The notes beneath the pieces are model-generated. The model was given only the letters and a program-made list of their open reading frames with translations. It did no database searches and was not told the origin of the DNA. DNA of 41,777 bases from positions 1 through 41,777 of the forward strand of contig DYHX01000008.1 of the NCBI GenBank assembly GCA_020723925.1, written 5' to 3'. Positions 1-9,816 of the stretch are shown one piece after another. This DNA comes from Nitrospira japonica (GTDB taxonomy: Bacteria > Nitrospirota > Thermodesulfovibrionia > Thermodesulfovibrionales > DYHX01). Positions within the stretch are counted from its first letter, which is position 1. Every line of letters starts with the position of its first letter. A program made the translations under genes and the position numbers.

Positions 1-226
1 TAATCTGTCGATTATAAAAATTATGAGACAGCCTTTCCTATATCTATTTTAAGGAATCTTGCAAACCCTTCCGCATGAGTGCTAAACTCATTGAAGATTC
101 CCTGCAGCTTGCTGCAGGGAATCTTAATGCAAGGAATTATTATTTTTATATTCGCTCGCTAACCCCGCAGCAAGCTGCGGGGAATACACTCGCTATCCAT
201 TAAACCTTTAAAAACTGGAGGTAGGA

Positions 227-1690
227 TTGGAGATCTACAGACTTGGGATTTCAGAGATAAGAGACCTGCTTGATAAAAAAGAGGCATCTGTAAAAGATGT
301 GGTTAACGCGGTATATAAAAGGATAGATTCTGTCGAGGATAAGATAAAGGCATTTGTTACTCTCACAAAAGATAAAGCTATCGAGATGGCTGATGCAGCG
401 CAGAAGATGATTACCTCTGCAGGGGCGGGCGGCTGCCCGCCCCTGCTCGGGATCCCCATTGCGATAAAAGACAATATGTGCACAAGAGGCATCCGGACAA
501 CATGCTCATCAAAGATACTATATAACTTTGTCCCACCATATGAGAGCACTGTCACATCAAGATTCATCGAGCAGGGATATATACTCATCGGAAAGACAAA
601 CCTCGATGAGTTTGCGATGGGCTCATCAACTGAAAATTCAGCATTTTTTACAACAAAAAACCCATGGGATTTAAAAAGGATTCCTGGCGGTTCAAGCGGC
701 GGCTCTGCGGCAGCGGTTGCTGCTGATGAATGCATAGCGGCCTTGGGGTCAGACACAGGAGGCTCAATAAGACAGCCAGCAGCATTATGTGGTGTTGTCG
801 GGCTAAAACCAACCTATGGAAGGGTTTCTCGATATGGCCTTGTTGCCTTTGCATCATCCCTTGACCAGATAGGCCCTATTACAAAAAACATAAAGGATTC
901 CGCAATATTAATGAACATTATCTTTGGTCATGACCCCCTTGATTCAACATCAGCGCCTTTGCCTGTACCTGACTTCACAAAGGTCCTTGGACAAGAAATC
1001 AAGGGATTAAGGCTCGGCGTCCCCAAAGAATACTTTATCGAAGGGATGGATAAAGAGGTCGAGGCATCTGTGAGAGATGCAATCAAGAAACTCGAATCCC
1101 TTGGCGCTGTCGCTGTTGATGTATCCCTGCCGCATACCGAATATGCTGTTGCAACATACTACATCCTTGCAACATCAGAGGCATCATCGAATCTTGCACG
1201 ATACGACGGTGTGAAATATGGCTTCAGGGCAGAGGGAAAAGATTTGATGGATATGTATATGAATACAAGGGCTCAGGGTTTTGGCGCAGAGGTGAAAAGA
1301 AGGATAATGCTTGGCACATATGCCCTTTCATCCGGATATTATGAAGCATATTATAAAAAGGCACAGCAGGCAAGGACGCTTATAAAGCGGGACTTCGAGG
1401 AGGCATTCAATACCGTGGATGTGATTGTGACCCCAACATCGCCAACTGCAGCATTTAAACTTGGTGAAAAGACAGAAGACCCGCTCCAGATGTATCTATC
1501 TGATATCTTCACCATCTCAGTAAACCTTGCAGGCGTGCCGGGGATATCTATACCATGCGGTTTTACATTAAATAATTTGCCAATTGGATTACAGATAATA
1601 GGAAAACACTTTGATGAGGAGACTATATTAAAGGTCGCATATGCGTACGAGCAGGCTACAGAATGGCATATGAGGATGCCCAGCTTATGA
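227..1690 (+). CDS. gatA: Aspartyl/glutamyl-tRNA(Asn/Gln) amidotransferase subunit A
   Basis: 487 aa ORF with amidase signature [13 protein letters not shown] and [31 protein letters not shown]. Confidence 0.97.
   Translation: MEIYRLGISEIRDLLDKKEASVKDVVNAVYKRIDSVEDKIKAFVTLTKDKAIEMADAAQKMITSAGAGGCPPLLGIPIAIKDNMCTRGIRTTCSSKILYNFVPPYESTVTSRFIEQGYILIGKTNLDEFAMGSSTENSAFFTTKNPWDLKRIPGGSSGGSAAAVAADECIAALGSDTGGSIRQPAALCGVVGLKPTYGRVSRYGLVAFASSLDQIGPITKNIKDSAILMNIIFGHDPLDSTSAPLPVPDFTKVLGQEIKGLRLGVPKEYFIEGMDKEVEASVRDAIKKLESLGAVAVDVSLPHTEYAVATYYILATSEASSNLARYDGVKYGFRAEGKDLMDMYMNTRAQGFGAEVKRRIMLGTYALSSGYYEAYYKKAQQARTLIKRDFEEAFNTVDVIVTPTSPTAAFKLGEKTEDPLQMYLSDIFTISVNLAGVPGISIPCGFTLNNLPIGLQIIGKHFDEETILKVAYAYEQATEWHMRMPSL
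419..446. repeat. GC-rich perfect palindrome (12-bp arms, 4-nt loop) inside gatA
   Basis: GCAGGGGCGGGC-GGCT-GCCCGCCCCTGC read directly; encodes AGAGGCPPL. Confidence 0.85.
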
Positions 1691-3114
1691 AATACGAGGC
1701 TGTCATTGGTCTTGAAGTCCATGCCCAGATGCTAACGGATACAAAGATGTTCTGCGGCTGTTCTACAAAATTCGGCGCAGAGCCGAATACCCAGACATGC
1801 CCCATATGCACAGGCATGCCAGGGGTCCTGCCAGTCATGAACAAGAAAGCCCTCGAATTCACAATCAAGACAGGCACTGCCATGAACTGCAAGATCTCAT
1901 CATACAGCAGCTTTGCAAGGAAGAACTATTTCTATCCTGATTTACCAAAGGGTTATCAGATAAGCCAGTATGAACTACCGATATGCGAGCACGGCTATAT
2001 CGAGATTGTGGTTGATGGTGAAATAAAAAAGGTTGGCATAACCAGAATCCACATGGAAGAGGATGCAGGGAAGAACATTCATGAGGGCACCGGGAGCTAC
2101 AGCTTCGTTGACTTAAATAGGGCAGGAGTTCCACTGATGGAGATCGTTTCCGAGCCTGATATAAGGACACCAGGGGAGGCAGCAGAATATATGAGGAAAA
2201 TGAGGACAATCCTTCGCTATCTCGGTGTATGTGATGGGAATATGGAGCAGGGTTCACTAAGATGCGATGCTAATGTCTCTGTGAGACCTGTCAGCCAGAA
2301 AGAGTTTGGAGTAAAGACAGAGATCAAGAATATCAACTCATTCAGATTTGTTGAGAAGGCACTTGAATATGAGATAAAACGCCAGATAAAGGTTCTTGAA
2401 GCAGGTGGGAAAATCATTCAGGAGACAAGGCTCTGGGATTCTGTAACAGGCACGACACAATCCATGCGCACAAAGGAAGAGGCACACGATTATAGATACT
2501 TCCCTGAGCCGGACCTTGTTCCAATCATGGTTGATGATAGATGGATTAACGAGATAAGGAAAACGCTTCCTGAACTGCCTGATTTGAAGAGAAAGCGGTT
2601 TGTATTAAAATATGGGCTTCCAGAGTATGACGCTGATCTGCTTACATCCGAAAGGTCTATTGCAGATTGGTATGAAGATACAGTAAAACTCGGTGGCCAG
2701 CCAAAGGCTGTATCAAACTGGATGATGGGCGAGCTGATGAGGCTTCTTAATGAAGATAATAAGTCTATCGAGGAGTGCATATTAAAACCAGAGCAACTTG
2801 CTGCCATGTTAAAACTCATCGACAATGGCACTATAAGCGGGAAAATTGCAAAAACAGTATTTGAGGAGATGTATAAAACCGGGGAGGATGCAGAGACTAT
2901 CGTAAAAGAAAAGGGACTTGTGCAGATAAGCGATGAGGGGGCCATTGAGAAGGCGATTGATGAAGTGATTTCAAAGAATCAGAAAGAAGTCACACGGTTC
3001 AGGGCAGGAGAAGAGAGGCTGCTGGGCTTCTTTGTAGGTCAGGTGATGAAGTTGACAAAAGGCAAGGCAAATCCGCAGATTGTGAATGAGCTATTGAAGA
3101 AAAAACTCTCTTAA
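1687..3114 (+). CDS. gatB: Aspartyl/glutamyl-tRNA(Asn/Gln) amidotransferase subunit B
   Basis: [15 protein letters not shown] start inside the longer ORF 1663..3114; GatB motifs [27 protein letters not shown]; overlaps the gatA stop. Confidence 0.96.
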   Translation: MKYEAVIGLEVHAQMLTDTKMFCGCSTKFGAEPNTQTCPICTGMPGVLPVMNKKALEFTIKTGTAMNCKISSYSSFARKNYFYPDLPKGYQISQYELPICEHGYIEIVVDGEIKKVGITRIHMEEDAGKNIHEGTGSYSFVDLNRAGVPLMEIVSEPDIRTPGEAAEYMRKMRTILRYLGVCDGNMEQGSLRCDANVSVRPVSQKEFGVKTEIKNINSFRFVEKALEYEIKRQIKVLEAGGKIIQETRLWDSVTGTTQSMRTKEEAHDYRYFPEPDLVPIMVDDRWINEIRKTLPELPDLKRKRFVLKYGLPEYDADLLTSERSIADWYEDTVKLGGQPKAVSNWMMGELMRLLNEDNKSIEECILKPEQLAAMLKLIDNGTISGKIAKTVFEEMYKTGEDAETIVKEKGLVQISDEGAIEKAIDEVISKNQKEVTRFRAGEERLLGFFVGQVMKLTKGKANPQIVNELLKKKLS

Positions 3115-3161
3115 CTCAAGTTGATTTAACCTGCTTTTATCAGTTAATATTTTTGAATGCT

Positions 3162-3255
3162 GGAGAGATGTCCGAGAGGCTGAAGGAGCACGACTGGAAA
3201 TCGTGTGTGGGGTCTAAAAGCTTCACCGTGGGTTCAAATCCCACTCTCTCCGCCA
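3162..3255 (+). tRNA. tRNA-Ser(GGA)
   Basis: Acceptor ggagaga/tctctcc, anticodon loop ctGGAaa, long variable arm, GGTTCAAATCC T-loop, encoded CCA. Confidence 0.93.
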
Positions 3256-3288
3256 TCTAACGGCAGTTAATAGTTGTTAACCCATACT

Positions 3289-3361
3289 GTCATTGCGAGC
3301 GATAGCGAAGCAATCTTTAAGTGAATGGGATTGCTTCGGAGCTTCGCTCCTCGCAATGACA
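3289..3361. repeat. Dispersed inverted-repeat element (GTCATTGCGAGC...GCTCCTCGCAATGAC type)
   Basis: gtcattgcgagcgatagcgaagcaatc ... gattgcttcggagcttcgctcctcgcaatgac forms a long imperfect hairpin. Confidence 0.75.
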
Positions 3362-3497
3362 CTTTGAGAATCTTGCGTAATTTGGGATATAATAAATATG
3401 TCGCATTGAAGAAATTTTGAATCCATAGTCTGCATCTTTTGGGTTAGTGAATAGTCAAAGGATTTAATTTTTTATTTTTTACTATTCACTGTCTTTT

Positions 3498-3610
3498 TGC
3501 AGCCAGGGGCTGGCCCTGCGCAGCAGGTGGATGTGAACCCCGCCAGGTCCGGAAGGAAGCAACGGTAAGCATTTTCCCTGGGTGCCGCAGCAAGCCGGTC
3601 CCTGGTTGCA
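3498..3610 (+). ncRNA. ffs: Bacterial small signal recognition particle RNA (4.5S)
   Basis: Conserved apical motif CCAGGTCCGGAAGGAAGCAACGGTAA; terminal pairing tgcagccaggg/ccctggttgca; lies upstream of dnaX. Confidence 0.92.
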
Positions 3611-3641
3611 GAAAGAAAAAAGAGCTGACAGATTAAAGCCA

Positions 3642-3769
3642 GGCAGGACATAGTATTTTCGCTCATTCTCGGTCGCCTGAGGCGACCTCCGAGGTTTTGC
3701 CCGCTTTTATATCTCGATGTTACTATATGAATTGCAGGCAAAAAAGCCGCTCAAATACTGTGTCCTGCC
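3642..3769 (-). repeat. GGCAGGACA structured element, copy 1
   Basis: Termini ggcaggacatagtatttt / caaatactgtgtcctgcc; internal hairpin ctcggaggtcgcc-tca-ggcgaccgag (minus strand); related to 28148..28272 and 31642..31771. Confidence 0.8.
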
Positions 3770-3807
3770 TGCACCTTACAATTGCATCATTTTGGTAAAA
3801 TGAACCT

Positions 3808-5496
3808 ATGACTTATCTCGTACTTGCAAGAAAATGGAGACCTCAGGGGTTCGATGACCTTGTCGGACAGGAACCCATCACCCGAATTCTCAAAAATTCC
3901 ATCTCTCAGAGGAAAATTGCCCATGCCTATATATTCTCAGGTCCGAGGGGGGTTGGGAAGACATCCACAGCAAGAATATTAGCAAAGGCACTGAACTGTG
4001 AAAAAGGGCCAACACCTTCTCCCTGCGGTGCCTGCACATTCTGCACATCCATTACAGATGGTTCATCCGTTGATGTGATGGAAATCGATGGTGCATCAAA
4101 TAACAGTGTGAATGATATCAGAGACCTGAGGGAAAGGGTCAAATATGCGCCGTCAGGCGGGAGATATAAGGTCTATATAATCGATGAATCTCACATGCTC
4201 TCCGACTCTGCATTCAATGCCCTTCTTAAGACCCTCGAGGAGCCACCTTCCCATGTTGTGTTTGTCCTTGCAACAACAGTACCGAAAAAGATACCTGCAA
4301 CAGTATTATCCCGATGCCAGCATCTTCCCTTCAGGCGAATATCGAGCCAGAAGATTAAGGAAAGATTGAGGAAAATATCTGATTCAGAGGGTATAAACAT
4401 ATCTGACCCTGCCATCGAGATGATTGCAAGGGCTGCTGATGGAAGCATGAGGGACTCCCTCACAATCCTCGACCAGGTTTCATCTTTCTCCTCTGATATA
4501 AAAGAGTCTGAAGTAAAAGACCTGCTCGGCATTGCTGATTTCAAGGCTCTATCTGAAATATCAATGGCCATTATTGAAGGTAACAGGAAGAGAATTCTTG
4601 GGATAATCTCTGAACTTCTGGAGAGGGGCACTGACCTCAAATCCTTCACAAAAGACCTCGTCCGGTTCTTCAGGGATCTACTTGTTGCAAAGGTTGTAAG
4701 TAAGCCCGAGGATATACTCGATATCAGTGAGGACGAGATTAATGCTATCAGGAAAATACTGGAGAGGGTCTCGGATGACCAGTTGACACTCATACTCTCA
4801 GAGATAATAAAGGCAGAATCTGATGTGAGGGGTGCATTCTCGCCACGCCTTGCACTTGAGATGTCACTTATAAAGGCAAGTTTCCTCAGTATTCTGAAGC
4901 CTGTAAAAGAAGCAATCGAGGGTATAGAGGCATTTGCGGCAGAGTACAGAGCACAGTCAGCAGTCGATGGTCAGCAGTCGATGGTCAGCAGTGAAAAGAT
5001 AGACTCGGACACCAACAGTTCTAAGTCTTCTCAAACACAGACAACTGACAATGAACACAGGTTAACAGAGGACAGCCAACCGTCTTCATTTGTTGATGTT
5101 CCAGTCGCGGATGTCACCGAAGCAGAAAAAGACTTCTGGAAGGTAGCGCTCAAGAAGATAGAGGCGATTAATCATCCACTTGCATGTAAACTGTCCGAGG
5201 CAAAGGCTGAAATCGATGGAGATATGCTTACCCTGACATTCAATGGCGGAACAGCTATACATGTCGATTCGGTAAAGAAGAATCTACAGACAATAGAGGA
5301 AACGGTATCTGAAATACTCGACAAAAAGATTGTCATAAAGGTAGATACAGCAAAGAAGAGGACTCCTCGCAAGAAAGAGCTCAGGGAGAAGGTATTGTCA
5401 GAGCCTATAGTAAAGGAGGCACTCGAACTCTTTGAAGGAAAGGTCATTGATGTTAAGCCAATAGAAAATACAAAAAATGGAGGAGAAGATGTCTAA
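3808..5496 (+). CDS. dnaX: DNA polymerase III subunit gamma/tau
   Basis: MTYLVLARKWRPQGFDDLVGQEPITRILKN, Walker A GPRGVGKTSTARILAKALNC, zinc-binding cysteines, DESHMLSDSAFNALLKTLEEPP. Confidence 0.97.
   Translation: MTYLVLARKWRPQGFDDLVGQEPITRILKNSISQRKIAHAYIFSGPRGVGKTSTARILAKALNCEKGPTPSPCGACTFCTSITDGSSVDVMEIDGASNNSVNDIRDLRERVKYAPSGGRYKVYIIDESHMLSDSAFNALLKTLEEPPSHVVFVLATTVPKKIPATVLSRCQHLPFRRISSQKIKERLRKISDSEGINISDPAIEMIARAADGSMRDSLTILDQVSSFSSDIKESEVKDLLGIADFKALSEISMAIIEGNRKRILGIISELLERGTDLKSFTKDLVRFFRDLLVAKVVSKPEDILDISEDEINAIRKILERVSDDQLTLILSEIIKAESDVRGAFSPRLALEMSLIKASFLSILKPVKEAIEGIEAFAAEYRAQSAVDGQQSMVSSEKIDSDTNSSKSSQTQTTDNEHRLTEDSQPSSFVDVPVADVTEAEKDFWKVALKKIEAINHPLACKLSEAKAEIDGDMLTLTFNGGTAIHVDSVKKNLQTIEETVSEILDKKIVIKVDTAKKRTPRKKELREKVLSEPIVKEALELFEGKVIDVKPIENTKNGGEDV
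4956..4992 (+). repeat. 14-bp tandem repeat (2.6 units) inside dnaX
   Basis: gtcagcagtcgatg gtcagcagtcgatg gtcagcagt. Confidence 0.9.
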
Positions 5497-5830
5497 AAAA
5501 ATGCTTGGCGATATTATGCGTGAAGCCCAGAGGCTTCAGGCTGAGATGGCAAAGATGCAGGATGAGGCAAAAAAGAAGACAGTGGAAGCCACAGCAGGCG
5601 GAGGAATGGTAACTGTCGTGGCAAACGGTGCAGGAGAACTAATCTCTATAAAGATAGAGACGGATGTTGTCAATCCTGATGACGTGGAGATGCTACAGGA
5701 CCTGGTGTTAGCTGCTTCCAATGAAGCATTGAGGCGAGCACAGGAGATGGTCAATGAGGAGATGTCAAAACTGACAGGAGGTCTTCAGCTTCCAGGGCTC
5801 GGTGGTCTCGGGAACATTTTTGGAAGATGA
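5489..5830 (+). CDS. ybaB: YbaB/EbfC family nucleoid-associated protein
   Basis: MSKKMLGDIMREAQRLQAEMAKMQDEAKKKTVEATAGGGMVTVVANG; position between dnaX and recR. Confidence 0.93.
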   Translation: MSKKMLGDIMREAQRLQAEMAKMQDEAKKKTVEATAGGGMVTVVANGAGELISIKIETDVVNPDDVEMLQDLVLAASNEALRRAQEMVNEEMSKLTGGLQLPGLGGLGNIFGR

Positions 5831-6420
5831 CACAAGGGATAATCGAAAATCTGATAAGGGAGTTAACAAGGCTTCCAGGTATAGGCAGAAGAACTGCCCA
5901 GAGGCTTGCCTTTTTTATACTCACCATGGCTGAGGAAGAGGCAAAATCTATTGCAAAGGCAATAAATGAAGTTAAGGATAGGGCAAGATTTTGCAGCCAG
6001 TGTTTCAACATCACAGACTCCGAGCAGTGCGAGATATGCAGGGACGAAACAAGGGATAGAAAAAGGATTTGTGTTATAGAGGAGCCCAGCAATATCCTTG
6101 TTATAGAGAGGGCAAAGTCCTTTGATGGCCTTTATCATGTGCTGATGGGCTCACTTTCACCTATAGATGGAATAACGCCAGGGAAGCTCAAGATAGCCGA
6201 ACTTGTAAATAGAGTAAGGGTTGATGGCATAACAGAGGTAATCCTTGCAACAAATCCAAATACAAAGGGTGAGATGACAGCCCAGTATATAAGAGAGTTA
6301 TTGAAGCCTTTAGATGTGAGGGTTACACGAATTGCATACGGCCTGCCGATGGGCGGTGATATAGAGTTTGCAGACGAGGTGACCCTCGGTAAGGCACTTG
6401 AGGGAAGAAGAGAAATGTAG
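5827..6420 (+). CDS. recR: Recombination mediator RecR
   Basis: IENLIRELTRLPGIGRRTAQRLAF, C4 zinc motif CSQCFNITDSEQCEIC, Toprim region, GLPMGGDIEFADEVTLGKALEGR. Confidence 0.96.
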   Translation: MTQGIIENLIRELTRLPGIGRRTAQRLAFFILTMAEEEAKSIAKAINEVKDRARFCSQCFNITDSEQCEICRDETRDRKRICVIEEPSNILVIERAKSFDGLYHVLMGSLSPIDGITPGKLKIAELVNRVRVDGITEVILATNPNTKGEMTAQYIRELLKPLDVRVTRIAYGLPMGGDIEFADEVTLGKALEGRREM

Positions 6421-6431
6421 TCGATTGGCCT

Positions 6432-7745
6432 TCATCTTTTGATTCGCTCCTGCCACATCACTGCCCTATTGAGGATTTCTGATTCATCAGCGGAACGCAG
6501 GACCCCATCATTTACAGCAATCTTTCCATCCACCATGACCATCTCAACATCAGCAGACCGCATCGCATAGACGATATGAGAATAAATATCATAGATAGGG
6601 ATCAGATGAGGTTTTCTGAGGTCTGCGACCACAATGTCCGCAGCCTTGCCTTTCTCGATGCTTCCCGTAATTTTTCCGATGCCCAATACTTCAGCTCCCC
6701 ATCTTGTTGCCATGAGGAGTGCGGTCTTTGCATCAAGGGCAGTCGGGTCATCAGAGACTGCTTTATGGAGTTTTGCAGCAGTTGACATTTCGCTCAGGAT
6801 ATTCAAATCATTATTGCTTGCAGCACCATCGGTTCCAAAGGTGACCTTCACACCTGCCTTGAGCATCTGAGTAACAGGTGCAATGCCAGAAGCCAATTTA
6901 AGATTGCTCTCTATGCAGTGGGAGATGCCAACCTTTCTTTCTGCAAGTATCTCGACCTCTTTCTCTGTTGGCCAGACGCAATGGGCTGCGAGTACCCTCT
7001 CATCGAGAAAACCAAAGCTCTCAAGGTGTTCTACTGGTGTTCTACCATATCTCAACTTTATCTCATTCACCTCCCATTTTGTCTCAGAGAGATGGATGTG
7101 GATTGGTATGTCATATTTATCAGCAACCGCTCTCGCCCTCTTTAAAGTCTCAGGTCCACAGGTGTAAAGGGCATGAGGTGCAATGCAAGGGGTAATAAGC
7201 TCATCACCTTTCCAGTCTTTAATAAAGACCTCCGCCCTGTCAAAATATTCATCTATGGTCCTGGCAGCCTTTGTCGGGAAATCAAGGATTCCTACGCCAA
7301 GCACAGCCCTCATGCCCATGTTCTTTGTAACAGTACCTGCAGCATCCTCAAAAAAATACATGTCATTGTATGTCGTAATACCAGCCTTGAGCATCTCGAG
7401 GCAGGCAAGCCCAACCGCATCAGAGACGAATTCAGGGCTGAGCCACTTCCCTTCAGCAGGCCATATGTGCCCTTCGAGCCACTCTTTCAATGGAAGGTCA
7501 TCTGCAATCCCTCTGAAATACACCATTGCTGCATGGGTGTGGGTATTAATCAATCCGGGGAATACCACCCTGCCCTTCCCCCCGATTATCTCTGCAGCGC
7601 TGTATTTTTTTGAGATTTCACCAAAGCTGCCGGTATCAGCAACCTCCTTGCCCTTCACTGCAATAGCACCATCCATGATAACAGTGAGCTTTTCGTCCAT
7701 TGGAAGAACATAATCTCCATGGATAATATAATCAACCTTCTGCAT
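6432..7745 (-). CDS. Amidohydrolase, 5-methylthioadenosine/S-adenosylhomocysteine deaminase-like
   Basis: NTHTHAAMVYFRG, HIHLSETKWEV, AAHCVWP, GTDGAASNNDLNILSEM motifs. Confidence 0.88.
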   Translation of the reverse strand: MQKVDYIIHGDYVLPMDEKLTVIMDGAIAVKGKEVADTGSFGEISKKYSAAEIIGGKGRVVFPGLINTHTHAAMVYFRGIADDLPLKEWLEGHIWPAEGKWLSPEFVSDAVGLACLEMLKAGITTYNDMYFFEDAAGTVTKNMGMRAVLGVGILDFPTKAARTIDEYFDRAEVFIKDWKGDELITPCIAPHALYTCGPETLKRARAVADKYDIPIHIHLSETKWEVNEIKLRYGRTPVEHLESFGFLDERVLAAHCVWPTEKEVEILAERKVGISHCIESNLKLASGIAPVTQMLKAGVKVTFGTDGAASNNDLNILSEMSTAAKLHKAVSDDPTALDAKTALLMATRWGAEVLGIGKITGSIEKGKAADIVVADLRKPHLIPIYDIYSHIVYAMRSADVEMVMVDGKIAVNDGVLRSADESEILNRAVMWQERIKR

Positions 7746-7760
7746 AACTATTTGACTAAA

Positions 7761-9746
7761 TTATTTGATGCTCCGTTTAAGTTCATATACGATCTTTTTT
7801 GCTACATCATCTTTGCCAACTTCTTTTTCAAGGCTATCAAGATATGTATAAGCCTCATTTTTATTGCCTGTGAATTCCAGATATGCCATGTAATATATTA
7901 TACCCTCAGGATTAATAAAACTGTTCGAGAGTTTATAGTAGTGTTCAGAACGTCCAAAATCTCCTTTCTGTCTGAGTAGATAGGCATAATGATTTATTGT
8001 TATGAAATAGTTCATCTGAAGTTCTCGAGAAAAGATGTCCGCTGTCTTTATTTTCGATGACCTTTCATATACAAACTTATCAAAGGCTGATAGATACTTA
8101 TTCCAGGAAGACTCGCCGTCTCCATCCTTAGGGAATAACCGGTAAGAGAGGATAAACGGCTCTGTCCGGTATCTCTCTTTGATAAACTCTGGCTGCCCTA
8201 ATAGGCTATACGCAAAGAGTCTGCCCTTCTCACTATACATTTTATCTATTCTGCCTCTCGAAATTGGTCTTTCTTCAAAGAACTCAGGGAACATATTTCT
8301 ATACTTCCACAGAGAATTTATGTCTGATCTTATCCCATTCTTATGTGCAAAGACTATTATGGTATCTTCCTTTAACCGTTCAATCAGGAGGTTATAAATC
8401 AGGGTAAAGTACGAGATGTCAGAATTAACAAGCAGGATACTTTTGGGTGGAATGTTTGTGAGTATATCCTTAGAGAAGTCACTGGCTATGAAATATCTAT
8501 CAAGGTTGACATCCTTTATGTTCTCCGGCAGCACTGCTAATGGTATTAGAAGGATTGCCAGGCGTGTCGCTTTGTAAGCTGGTGTAAAGAGCCTCCTGAT
8601 AGAGACCGAAATATAGAAAGCTCCATATCCGACAATAATACAGATAAAATAGTTTAGCGGCATAAAATACGGCTTTATAAAGAAAAAATCATCTGCCGGA
8701 GGGTTTTGTGCCCCAATTGTTAAATAGCCGAAAAGTGGAATCCATGCGAGGAATGTGAATAGAAAGCATAAGAGCATGAGACGTGAGGCGTAAGGTGTCA
8801 GGAAGATTAAGATCCCTGGCAGTATAAACAGGAGAAGATACCCGAAGTCCGGGATGATTAAATATTTGACAACATTGTAAGGTCCATAGAGCCAGGCATT
8901 GGATGCCGAGGCTATCGATTTGATCGCATCCAGGGTAGAGCTCGAGTATTCTTTTCTGAAAAATGTATCAACAAAATGTGTAAATGTTTCTGCATTCGCA
9001 TAACTGAACAATATACCATCAGAGGCTGCCTTCAAAGACCTGATATAACTGAATGCATAAACACTGAAGCCGGCAATGAAGAAGAAAAATAAGAGAGCTA
9101 TTTGTGTTACAGCGCCCCAGAAAATCTTAAGATTTTTTGGGGACGCCAGTGATGAAAGCAGATTTTCTCTCAGGAAGAACATCCCAACAAGTGCAGGAAA
9201 TATCATAAACCCGATTGTGTGGTGATTGCCCATCCCTATTCCAAGCACAAACATAATTAAGTAAAATGGGGTCATCGCAAATGCAGGGGCGTGATTTATC
9301 ACGTCCTCTCTGGGCGCTTCCTTGATTGCTTTTATCACGAGGTAAAGGATTAACATTGCCAGAAAACTGTTGAGAGAATAAACCTCTGCTTTTATTGACT
9401 CTATCCATATGCCCCCGATCAATGCAGAAAGCAATGAGGCAGAGATAGCAGAGATTTTATCCTCCGTGAGGATGAAGACACTCCTGAATACCAGGATTGA
9501 AGCAAGGCACCCCCAGAATGCAGACATCAGATTTAATTTATATGCTACATTACCAAAAGGGAGCATTGTCATAGCCTTGCCAGACAAGATATACAATGGA
9601 TAACCTGGTGGATGTGCTAACCCAAGGGAAAACGCAGATGTGCATATCAAGGGGCTGTCACCAGTGTAGATGGTTGGACACAAAGTAAGCAGATAGATTA
9701 CGAGGATTAAGAAAAATAGTATGATTTCTAATCTAAAGTTCTTCAA
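7761..9746 (-). CDS. DUF2723-like multi-TM membrane protein (glycosyltransferase-like)
   Basis: LCPTIYTGDSPLICTSAFSLGLAHPPGYPLYILSGKAM N-terminal signature, many TM segments, TPR-like C-terminus. Confidence 0.75.
   Translation of the reverse strand: MKNFRLEIILFFLILVIYLLTLCPTIYTGDSPLICTSAFSLGLAHPPGYPLYILSGKAMTMLPFGNVAYKLNLMSAFWGCLASILVFRSVFILTEDKISAISASLLSALIGGIWIESIKAEVYSLNSFLAMLILYLVIKAIKEAPREDVINHAPAFAMTPFYLIMFVLGIGMGNHHTIGFMIFPALVGMFFLRENLLSSLASPKNLKIFWGAVTQIALLFFFFIAGFSVYAFSYIRSLKAASDGILFSYANAETFTHFVDTFFRKEYSSSTLDAIKSIASASNAWLYGPYNVVKYLIIPDFGYLLLFILPGILIFLTPYASRLMLLCFLFTFLAWIPLFGYLTIGAQNPPADDFFFIKPYFMPLNYFICIIVGYGAFYISVSIRRLFTPAYKATRLAILLIPLAVLPENIKDVNLDRYFIASDFSKDILTNIPPKSILLVNSDISYFTLIYNLLIERLKEDTIIVFAHKNGIRSDINSLWKYRNMFPEFFEERPISRGRIDKMYSEKGRLFAYSLLGQPEFIKERYRTEPFILSYRLFPKDGDGESSWNKYLSAFDKFVYERSSKIKTADIFSRELQMNYFITINHYAYLLRQKGDFGRSEHYYKLSNSFINPEGIIYYMAYLEFTGNKNEAYTYLDSLEKEVGKDDVAKKIVYELKRSIK
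9115..9142. repeat. 28-bp near-perfect palindrome inside the DUF2723-like gene
   Basis: ccccagaaaatcttaagattttttgggg; encodes SPKNLKIFWGA. Confidence 0.75.
9287..9306. repeat. Palindrome gggcgtgat-tt-atcacgtcc inside the DUF2723-like gene
   Basis: 9-bp arms with one mismatch; encodes REDVINHAP. Confidence 0.6.
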
Positions 9747-9754
9747 GGACAGTA

Positions 9755-9784
9755 AAAAGGGCCATGATTAATAATCGTGGCCCT
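9755..9784 (-). terminator. Rho-independent terminator of the pilin-like gene
   Basis: Minus strand AGGGCCACGATTATTAATCATGGCCCTTTTT. Confidence 0.8.
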
Positions 9785-9816
9785 GCTTAAATTAGGGTTG
9801 CAGTATTATATATAAT

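Noticed and set aside
235-756. 173-aa minus-strand ORF antisense to gatA
   Set aside because: Shadow ORF of a strongly conserved gene; no recognisable domain.
3472-3741. 89-aa minus-strand ORF
   Set aside because: Lies across the SRP RNA and structured element copy 1; composition not protein-like.
4191-4793. 200-aa minus-strand ORF antisense to dnaX
   Set aside because: Serine-rich shadow translation of dnaX; no domain.
5300-5345. Programmed -1 frameshift site in dnaX (gac aaa aag)
   Set aside because: Heptamer is C AAA AAG with no evident downstream stem, and it lies near the end of the gene; the 14-bp repeat is a better candidate for making a short form.
7183-7713. 176-aa plus-strand ORF antisense to the amidohydrolase
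   Set aside because: Shadow ORF; the minus-strand frame has clear metal-binding motifs.
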